This document shows, in pieces, positions 1-5,292 of a stretch of DNA of 8,718 nucleotides. Every line of letters begins with the position of its first letter. Position 1 is the stretch's first letter. Made by a program: the position numbers and the translations under genes. The notes under the pieces were generated by a model. That model was not told where the DNA came from, did not search any database, and worked only from the letters and a program-made list of their open reading frames with translations. The DNA is from Ruminococcus sp. CAG:403 (GTDB lineage Bacteria; Bacillota; Clostridia; Oscillospirales; Ruminococcaceae): positions 161,821 to 170,538 of the forward strand of contig FR899104.1 in NCBI GenBank assembly GCA_000437255.1, given 5' to 3'.

Positions 1-23
1 TGCTGGAGATCAGGAAAATACTG

Positions 24-1430
24 TTAAGCAGCATCTTCTGATAGAATATCTAGGAGACTTTGATAAGCCGGTAAGATTCCATTTCGGTCGCTGATCTGAT
101 ACCGTCTGGTAATATATCCGGTATATTTTCCATTTACAATTGCCCAATATGTGGTATCATCAATTGGAATCAAATCCACCTGCTGTTTGGTTCCATCCAA
201 TAAAGTATACGTGATGGAAACTGTTGGCTTTGCATCGCTTGGAATGGTAGCATTTAAGTCCATGGAGTTGTAACTCAAGCCACGCAGGGCATCGTAGAAG
301 GTCATAAATGCATTGGAAGCAGGAACATTGTTGCTGTCGATGACGGTGTCATTGACGGTATATTGCTGGTTGGCGTAATCAATATCCATATGTGCCGACA
401 CATCGTCAATGGTGAAGTCAACGGCTGCCACTTGGTCGATGGTGACATTGCACAGGTTACGTTCCAGCATATCAGCAGTTTCCGATGCCAGGAAAGAAAC
501 GTAACTTGGTTCAATATAAAGAATTTGACCATGGTTGACATCCAGGAAGGTGACATAACTGTCTTTCAGGTTGTCATACTTCAGCGCATAATAAGTGGAA
601 GTGTTTCCGTTGAGCTGTGTAAAGGTCAACACGTAGTAGGGCTGATCGAATCCATATTTTGCATATTGATCCGGTGTCACATTTTCATCTCCGAATCCGG
701 TTACAATGGTTTGCTTGATGGAGGTCAGCAAAGAAGACATGGCAGCAGCGTTTACGGTATTGCCCTTTGCCGGTGCATTCATCTGCCAGGACAATCCTTC
801 ATCTGAGGAGGAAATGTCAAAGACTACTTCCTGATCTCGTTCCAGACGAACGGCATTGATATCGGAATTCTGATCATAATAAATGTAGATGTATTTCAGG
901 GAATTTTTGTTGATGGTTAAATAGGAGCCATAGGTATCTGCATCTGCCAGATAAATATCGGATTTGCCGTCTACCATAATATAGTAGGCTTCCCCTGTTG
1001 CAGTTTGTTTTCCGGCATAAACCGTATACTCGGAAGTGCCGTCTGAACAGGTGATGATGGTTGGATCATCCAAGCCGTACTTGCTCTTATTTTCTTCGGT
1101 GGCTTCTCCCATATTTCTTGTTGCGGTGAGATTTGCAAAGGCATTGGCAACGGAATTGAGATAGTAAGTATTGATGGCAAAATCAGCATCCTGATCGGTC
1201 AATTCCCATTCGTTGTCTGCATTGCGAGCTGCATGGAAGGTACCGTCTGGTGTTTCCAGTGTAATGGCATTGATAGAATCCGCATCATACTGGAATAGGC
1301 TAAGCGCTTTTGCTTCCTCTGCTGCTTTTTCATTTTTTTGTTTCTGGTAATGATCCACGGCAAAATAGGTGCCGCCTGTAAGGACAATCAGCAAAACCAG
1401 TGTGAGAATCAGAATGATTTGTCGTTTCAT
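24..1430 (-). CDS. DUF4340 domain-containing membrane-anchored protein
   Basis: This 468-residue protein is the last gene of the ABC operon. The N-terminus has a short basic start (MKRQ) and one hydrophobic helix (about residues 5-25), then a charged stretch rich in Lys, Glu and Ala (29-42), so it is probably anchored in the membrane with the bulk outside. The rest is beta-rich and matches the DUF4340 pattern: 'KYGLDDP' at 117-123, then a 'YTVYAG' strand and 'GEAYYIMVDG'. A second unit begins near 'KYGFDQP' (258-264) with 'YYALKYDNL', and a weaker third unit covers about 380-445 ('YWAIVNGKYTGYI'). DUF4340 proteins commonly sit beside GldG-like auxiliary proteins of ABC-2 transporters, and their biochemical role is unknown. 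The ATG at 1430 is fixed by an in-frame stop just upstream; the AAGGAG at 1446-1451 is rather far away (14 nt or more). The gene starts 19 nt after the previous one. I infer an extracytoplasmic part of the transporter complex. Confidence 0.85.
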   Translation of the reverse strand: MKRQIILILTLVLLIVLTGGTYFAVDHYQKQKNEKAAEEAKALSLFQYDADSINAITLETPDGTFHAARNADNEWELTDQDADFAINTYYLNSVANAFANLTATRNMGEATEENKSKYGLDDPTIITCSDGTSEYTVYAGKQTATGEAYYIMVDGKSDIYLADADTYGSYLTINKNSLKYIYIYYDQNSDINAVRLERDQEVVFDISSSDEGLSWQMNAPAKGNTVNAAAMSSLLTSIKQTIVTGFGDENVTPDQYAKYGFDQPYYVLTFTQLNGNTSTYYALKYDNLKDSYVTFLDVNHGQILYIEPSYVSFLASETADMLERNLCNVTIDQVAAVDFTIDDVSAHMDIDYANQQYTVNDTVIDSNNVPASNAFMTFYDALRGLSYNSMDLNATIPSDAKPTVSITYTLLDGTKQQVDLIPIDDTTYWAIVNGKYTGYITRRYQISDRNGILPAYQSLLDILSEDAA

Positions 1431-1449
1431 AGGACTTTTCGTTCACTCC

Positions 1450-2955
1450 TTAAGCGTTTCTTCTCTTGATCCATACACCAACGCCGACCAGTGCAACTGC
1501 AATCGGAATGATGCCGATGATAACCAGCAGGGAATTGGAGAAGTGCTCATTTTGCAGATCGATGTAATCGGTTTCGGTTGCTTTGTCTGTGATGCCCATA
1601 TCAATATCTGTGCTGTACATCCAGGTGATGGTTGTCAGATAGAGCAACTGGGTGGAAACAAAGTCACTGTTCTCAATGTGATCGTTATCCAGGAAATCTG
1701 CGCTTCCGAAGAATACCAGTTTGCTGTCATTTCGGCTGATGTCCTTTGCGTAGCCAGCCAGGTTCAGCTGCTCATTGGTATATTCCAGCGGGTCTTCTGC
1801 GGTTCCGCCGTACGGTTCACCGACTGCGGTATTGTTGGAGAGCAGCAGCGCATCGTTGTCAATGTTGCTGGGAACATTTTCAAAGACAAAGCTTCTGGAT
1901 TCCGGAATCAGTGTATAGGAACCACCGAGTTCGCTCAGGGAATCGGTCAGCATCGAAGTCAGTTCCTTGGATTCGCTGCTGCTGGAAGTGCTGCTTTCGT
2001 CACTGCTGTCCACCTTGTTCAGGTTGCAGACGATGGTATACTTGTCATCCGTCTGGCAAGCAGCCGCATTGGTTTCGTAAACATGGTCATAGTCCATATA
2101 CATTGCGTAGGATTCCATAATCTTTTCCAGATTGGTATAGGCAAACTTTTCTCCATTCGGCGACATCAGCAAAGACAAATTACCGCCGTCATCCAGATAG
2201 CTGTTCAGAATGTCTGTTTCTGCATCGGTTAAGTCCGAAGTAGGTGCTGCAATCAATACCAGAGCAGCGTCATCCGGCACTTCCTTTGTCTGTGTCAAAT
2301 CCAGTTCCTTTGCCTGATACTCATAGTTAGGAAGAATTTCTGCAAAGGATGAATAGGAGTCGTTGATGCTCTTTTCCCCATGTCCGGTTAAGAAATAGAT
2401 AACAGGGTTGAACTTGTCTACCACTGCTTTGATGGTGCCGGTGATGAGGTTTTCACCAACAAAAGTTTCTCCGCTGACGGTTGTGCCGTCGGATGCATAT
2501 TCCGTGTTATACATAGAAGTAGCGGAAATCCAACGGGAGTATCCGTCACACTGGATGACAATGTCACCTGTGCTCAGGTTGTAATTGTTATCGCCTTTGA
2601 TGGTTTCCACTTGATCCAGATCTTTATCCGGGTCCACATCGACAAAGTTGATGCAGCTGTGGGAAGCATATTCCTTCAATACCTGATACAGTTCTACGGT
2701 TTCTGCATCGGCTTCCAGCTGATCCATTTTCAGCAGGAAATAAAAGTCTACGGTTACATTTTCAGCATCCAATTCATCCAGATAGCGGGATGATGTATTG
2801 CTCAGACTAAACTGCTTGTTTGGGGAAAGGTCCCAGCTGCGATTCAACCGAGCTACAATCATATTGATTACAATTGCAACCACCAAAACAAGTGCTGCCA
2901 AGATCCAAGCAAGACTGGTAAATTTTTTATTTTTTGTGTTTTTCAGTTTTCCCAT
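1450..2955 (-). CDS. GldG-like ABC transporter auxiliary protein
   Basis: This 501-residue protein resembles the ABC_transp_aux / GldG family. It has an N-terminal helix (about 14-34), a large extracytoplasmic region and a C-terminal helix (about 474-495) followed by a basic 'KRRNA' end, so both termini should be cytoplasmic. Family-like motifs are 'LSPNKQFSLS' after the first helix, 'YFLTGHGEKS' (187-196), 'ALVLIAAPTSDLT' (230-242), 'YLDDGGNLSLLMSP' (253-266) and 'FFGSADFLDND' (415-425). A Ser/Glu-rich stretch (317-329) looks like a low-complexity insertion or flexible loop. In gliding Bacteroidota GldG works with GldA and GldF; in Clostridia the partner set is the same but the function is not established. 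The ATG at 2955 is supported by GGAGGT at 2963-2968, 7 nt upstream, which overlaps the last codons and stop of the permease gene, so translation is probably coupled. Confidence 0.85.
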   Translation of the reverse strand: MGKLKNTKNKKFTSLAWILAALVLVVAIVINMIVARLNRSWDLSPNKQFSLSNTSSRYLDELDAENVTVDFYFLLKMDQLEADAETVELYQVLKEYASHSCINFVDVDPDKDLDQVETIKGDNNYNLSTGDIVIQCDGYSRWISATSMYNTEYASDGTTVSGETFVGENLITGTIKAVVDKFNPVIYFLTGHGEKSINDSYSSFAEILPNYEYQAKELDLTQTKEVPDDAALVLIAAPTSDLTDAETDILNSYLDDGGNLSLLMSPNGEKFAYTNLEKIMESYAMYMDYDHVYETNAAACQTDDKYTIVCNLNKVDSSDESSTSSSSESKELTSMLTDSLSELGGSYTLIPESRSFVFENVPSNIDNDALLLSNNTAVGEPYGGTAEDPLEYTNEQLNLAGYAKDISRNDSKLVFFGSADFLDNDHIENSDFVSTQLLYLTTITWMYSTDIDMGITDKATETDYIDLQNEHFSNSLLVIIGIIPIAVALVGVGVWIKRRNA

Positions 2956-2960
2956 GATTG

Positions 2961-3692
2961 TTACCTCCGGCTCCAGCGTCTTTTTTCAACGGAAATCACA
3001 GTCCAGATTAGGAACAGAAGAATTTCCGTCAGGTATCCGACCAGATCAGAAAGTCGGATCAGACCCTGTGAAAATGCATTGAATTTTCCAAGATTGGAGA
3101 ACCAGCTCAGGATATCTGAAACCACCGGGATGCTGGAGAACAGGGCAGTTTGTGAAACAGAGTCCATCAGAATCAGCAAGAGCATAGCAGCCTCACTGAT
3201 GATAATTGCCAGCAGCGGGGATTCCGTAAAAGAGGAAATCAAAATGCCAAGTGATGCACAAACCATGCCGAACAGGAAAAATCCAATGTAGGTACAAAGC
3301 AGATGAGAGAGTACAACTTTTCCCATCATAGCAGTTAAAAGTGGGTACATCAGAGAGCAGCCGATCATAATCAGCAGAACGGTTGCAGTGGCAAAGAATT
3401 TTGCCAGAACAATCTTGGTGACACTGACCGGACTGGACAGCAGTAGGATTTCTGTTCCGTTTTTCCGTTCTTCTGCAAAACTGCGCATGGTCAGAAGCGG
3501 AATGGTGAAAACAAAATACATCAGGTTGACATAAAAGATGGTCGGGAATGAAAATTCATACAAGCTGCTGCTTGCATTGGCGATATCCATGATAAATGTC
3601 AAAGAAAAGGTCATCATAAAAAAGGCGATGACGATGTAGGCTACCGGAGAAAGAAAAAATCCGTGCAGCTCCTTTTTATATAGTGCAAACAT
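2961..3692 (-). CDS. ABC-2 type transporter permease, GldF-like
   Basis: This 243-residue protein is the membrane-spanning subunit of the ABC transporter. Six hydrophobic segments can be seen at about residues 17-35, 52-68, 99-120, 128-153, 158-178 and 215-235. The segment 'MRSFAEERKNGTEILLLSSPVS' region (69-90) between helices 2 and 3 is the typical cytoplasmic loop of ABC-2/GldF permeases, expected to contact the ATPase. The N-terminus 'MFALYKKELHGFFLSPVAYI' is also typical of GldF-like proteins. At about 240 residues it is a normal length for a single-domain permease that works as a dimer. The ATG at 3692 has a very strong AGGAGGAGG at 3700-3708, with 7 nt spacing, and lies inside the 3' end of the ATPase gene (52-nt overlap). 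The substrate cannot be read from the sequence. Confidence 0.88.
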   Translation of the reverse strand: MFALYKKELHGFFLSPVAYIVIAFFMMTFSLTFIMDIANASSSLYEFSFPTIFYVNLMYFVFTIPLLTMRSFAEERKNGTEILLLSSPVSVTKIVLAKFFATATVLLIMIGCSLMYPLLTAMMGKVVLSHLLCTYIGFFLFGMVCASLGILISSFTESPLLAIIISEAAMLLLILMDSVSQTALFSSIPVVSDILSWFSNLGKFNAFSQGLIRLSDLVGYLTEILLFLIWTVISVEKRRWSRR

Positions 3693-4750
3693 GTCGATTC
3701 CTCCTCCTCATTTTCGGCATCATCCGAGTCGGTATCGGGTGTTTCGTCTTCTGCTACGATTTTGCCGTCATCCTCTTCCAGTTCTGCCAGCAAATCCTGG
3801 ATGGATTTCTTTTTGCGGTTTGGCTGGTTGACCAAGTTGACGAATACCTGTTCCAGGCTCTTCTTTTCTTCGCCGATCTCTACAACATCTAAGCCGTTTT
3901 GCAGCAAAGCAGACAGCAGGCTGTTGCGGATGCTGTTGTCCCGAATGGTAATGTCATAGGAATAAACACCGGTTTGTACAAATTTGATGTTGGATACAGA
4001 AAGTACGCCGTCCACCTGACCGGCAATACGGCTGACCGTACGGGAGCTTCCCTTTACCTTTAATTGGAGGATGGTGCTGGTTGTTGCATTTTTCTCCAAA
4101 TTTTCGATGGTGTCAATTGCCTGAATTTCTCCACGGCTGATGATGACAACACGATCACAGATGGCGCTGATTTCGGATAAGATATGAGAGCTTAATATAA
4201 TAGTATGGTCATGCTTCAAATCCAAGATCAAATTACGAACTTCGATTAATTGTGTAGGATCCAAACCAACGGTTGGTTCATCCAGGATCAGAACTGGAGG
4301 ATTTCCCAGAAGTGCCTGTGCAAATCCAACACGCTGTTTGTATCCTTTGGAAAGGTTTCGGATCAGTCGCTTTTGCACATCCGTGATCTTCAAGCGGTTC
4401 ATGGCATTTTCTACCTGCACCTTTCGCTCTGCGGCAGGCACACCTTTCAATCCGGCTGCGAAGTTTAAGTACTCCTTCACCTTCATATCCGGATAAACCG
4501 GTGGAATTTCCGGTAAGAAACCGATGCATTTTTTTGCCTTTACCGGCTGTTCGGCGATGTCAAAGCCGTTGATGGTAACCGTTCCGGCAGAGGATGGAAT
4601 GACACCGGAAATAATATTGAGCGTGGTAGACTTTCCGGCACCGTTAGGACCCAGAAATCCGAGGATTTCGTGATCCTCTATGGTGAAGCTAATGTTATTG
4701 ACGGCAATTTTATGTCCATAATACTTGGTTAAGTTTTTGATTTCAACCAT
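3641..4750 (-). CDS. ABC transporter ATP-binding protein (GldA/CcmA-like)
   Basis: This 369-residue ATPase is the first gene of the operon and should power the permease encoded next to it. All nucleotide-binding motifs are present: Walker A GPNGAGKST (34-42), signature LSKGYKQR (133-140), Walker B VLILDEPT (153-160), D-loop VGLDP (161-165) and switch His at 189 (SSHIL). The Q-loop position reads 'GFLPE' (77-81), with Glu in place of Gln, which is common in GldA-like ATPases. After about residue 215 comes a C-terminal accessory domain, then a basic patch (RKKK, 312-315) and a strongly acidic tail (about 324-351) ending in an odd hydrophobic/basic run to 369. I chose the ATG at 4750 and not the one at 4786, because AAAGGAGA lies just upstream and the protein then begins with the family-typical 'MVEIKNLTKYYG'. 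The 3' end overlaps the permease gene by 52 nt. Confidence 0.9.
   Translation of the reverse strand: MVEIKNLTKYYGHKIAVNNISFTIEDHEILGFLGPNGAGKSTTLNIISGVIPSSAGTVTINGFDIAEQPVKAKKCIGFLPEIPPVYPDMKVKEYLNFAAGLKGVPAAERKVQVENAMNRLKITDVQKRLIRNLSKGYKQRVGFAQALLGNPPVLILDEPTVGLDPTQLIEVRNLILDLKHDHTIILSSHILSEISAICDRVVIISRGEIQAIDTIENLEKNATTSTILQLKVKGSSRTVSRIAGQVDGVLSVSNIKFVQTGVYSYDITIRDNSIRNSLLSALLQNGLDVVEIGEEKKSLEQVFVNLVNQPNRKKKSIQDLLAELEEDDGKIVAEDETPDTDSDDAENEEEESTCLHYIKRSCTDFFFLR
3700..3708 (-). promoter_or_regulatory. Ribosome binding site of the permease gene inside the ATPase gene
   Basis: On the minus strand AGGAGGAGG lies 7 nt before the permease ATG at 3692. The same bases encode the Glu-Glu-Glu run near the end of the ATPase, so one stretch serves as both coding sequence and a strong Shine-Dalgarno site. 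It fixes the permease start. Confidence 0.8.
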
Positions 4751-4755
4751 AAAAA

Positions 4756-4763
4756 TCTCCTTT
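4756..4763 (-). promoter_or_regulatory. Ribosome binding site deciding the ATPase start
   Basis: AAAGGAGA on the minus strand ends 5 nt before the ATG at 4750. It supports this start over the in-frame ATG at 4786, which would add 12 residues (MQDEQRNGKEIF) not typical of the family and partly encoded by the binding site itself. Confidence 0.8.
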
Positions 4764-4818
4764 CCGTTTCTTTGTTCATCCTGCATAAAGAAACAGCTAA
4801 TAGTTATTATCGCAAAAT

Positions 4819-4848
4819 ATTATGTATACGAGATGAATTCTGTGTAAT
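4819..4848 (-). promoter_or_regulatory. Weak promoter candidate for the ABC operon
   Basis: On the minus strand ATTACA (4843-4848, 4 of 6 matches to the -35 consensus) and CATAAT (4819-4824, 5 of 6 matches to the -10) are separated by 18 nt. This would start transcription roughly 60 nt before the ATPase ATG. A second -10-like GATAAT lies closer to the gene but has no recognisable -35. No better candidate was found in the region, so this is tentative. Confidence 0.25.
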
Positions 4849-5017
4849 CGTTCCATTAATATATGGGAAGTTTCATAATTCCGCCTGGAAAGCGGTTAGA
4901 AAAGCTGGATGATTTTGTAAAGAACCGGCATTTAGTATCCCAAAGGAATGTGTATACCACGTGAATATTAGATGGAAAAGGGAAGAAACTATAGGTTGTG
5001 GGGGAAGCTTTTTGAAA

Positions 5018-5056
5018 ATAGTGCAATAAATTTGTCATAGTGCACAAAATGAGTGC
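5018..5056. repeat. Short direct repeats ATAGTGCA upstream of cellulase promoter
   Basis: ATAGTGCA occurs at 5018-5025 and again at 5037-5044, 19 nt apart. The second copy extends into the palindrome GTGCAC (5040-5045), and a partial copy AGTGC follows at 5052-5056. They lie about 60-100 nt upstream of the -35 element, a plausible place for an activator. No regulator is known from the sequence, and chance occurrence in AT-rich DNA is possible. Confidence 0.3.
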
Positions 5057-5101
5057 TTCATTTATAGAAGAAGTTACAAAAAAATGAAAACAAAGGCAGG
5101 A

Positions 5102-5112
5102 TTTCCCGGAAA
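5102..5112. promoter_or_regulatory. Interrupted palindrome next to the -35 element
   Basis: TTTCC-C-GGAAA is a perfect 5-bp dyad around one base and ends 3 nt before the -35 hexamer of the cellulase promoter. Its position would suit an operator, but it is short and may be coincidental. Confidence 0.25.
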
Positions 5113-5115
5113 GGG

Positions 5116-5144
5116 TTGACAAAAAGAGGGAACTGGTATATAAT
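5116..5144 (+). promoter_or_regulatory. Consensus sigma-A promoter of the GH48 cellulase gene
   Basis: TTGACA (5116-5121) and TATAAT (5139-5144) both match the housekeeping consensus at six of six positions, with the optimal 17-nt spacer. Transcription should start near 5151 and give a leader of about 140 nt before the ATG at 5293. A perfect promoter fits a very highly expressed enzyme, and any control would then have to come from repression or from the leader. Confidence 0.85.
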
Positions 5145-5168
5145 TTTTGATATAAATGTAGGGGTATT

Positions 5169-5194
5169 GTGTGTTGGATTTGTGAAAAACACAC
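5169..5194 (+). repeat. Small inverted repeat in cellulase leader
   Basis: GTGTGTT (5169-5175) pairs with AACACAC (5188-5194) across a 12-nt loop. A short CGGT-A-ACCG dyad (5194-5202) directly abuts it. Both lie in the predicted untranslated leader just downstream of the transcription start, so they could form an RNA hairpin or be a protein-binding site. Stem strength is modest. Confidence 0.4.
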
Positions 5195-5211
5195 GGTAAC
5201 CGATCTACTTT

Positions 5212-5238
5212 TTGACTTTATTGGATCAATAAAGTCAA
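5212..5238 (+). repeat. Perfect 12-bp inverted repeat in cellulase leader
   Basis: TTGACTTTATTG (5212-5223) and CAATAAAGTCAA (5227-5238) are exact reverse complements around a 3-nt centre (GAT). In RNA this gives a 12-bp hairpin, or 11 bp with a 5-nt loop, about 60-90 nt after the predicted start and 35 nt before the ribosome binding site. No T-run follows on either strand, so it is not a normal intrinsic terminator. It may be an operator dyad, or a stabilising or processing hairpin in the mRNA. Confidence 0.65.
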
Positions 5239-5273
5239 CCATTTATTCATTTTAAATCATTCTTATTTTTAAT

Positions 5274-5281
5274 GAGAGGGG
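5274..5281 (+). promoter_or_regulatory. Ribosome binding site deciding the cellulase start
   Basis: GAGAGGGG lies 11 nt before the ATG at 5293. The in-frame ATG at 5272 overlaps this site and would put seven acidic/polar residues (MRGEIQK) before the signal peptide, so 5293 is preferred. Confidence 0.75.
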
Positions 5282-5292
5282 AAATTCAAAAA

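Larger units (their letters stand above)
4751..5292. other. Divergent intergenic region between ABC operon and cellulase gene
   Basis: These 542 nt hold no convincing gene. The left part contains the ATPase ribosome binding site and a weak minus-strand promoter candidate. The AT-rich middle (about 4850-5010) shows nothing clear beyond a 4-bp CCGC/GCGG dyad near 4882 and a CACGTG palindrome near 4959. The right part holds short repeats, the strong cellulase promoter and its leader with two inverted repeats. A 128-codon minus-strand reading frame here (4856-5242) runs through the promoter and leader and has no family features. Confidence 0.7.

Noticed and set aside
1369..2232. 287-codon plus-strand frame over the DUF4340 and GldG-like genes
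   Set aside because: It lies antisense to two well-supported genes, spans their junction and has no recognisable domain.
3660..3680. Programmed frameshift fusing ATPase and permease at the A-run
   Set aside because: The run has only five A residues and is not in the X-XXY-YYZ register; the permease has its own excellent ribosome binding site.
4751..4786. Upstream ATG for the ATPase at 4786
   Set aside because: The ribosome binding site AAAGGAGA lies between it and the ATG at 4750, and the shorter form begins like other ABC ATPases.
5212..5238. Leader inverted repeat as an intrinsic terminator or attenuator
   Set aside because: No T-run follows the stem on either strand and the stem is AT-rich; no competing antiterminator pairing was seen.
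4856..5242. 128-codon minus-strand frame in the intergenic region
   Set aside because: It crosses the consensus cellulase promoter and leader, starts inside the leader dyad, has no good ribosome binding site and shows low-complexity Ser/Phe-rich content.
5272..5292. Upstream ATG for the cellulase at 5272
   Set aside because: It overlaps the ribosome binding site of the ATG at 5293 and would spoil the signal peptide start.
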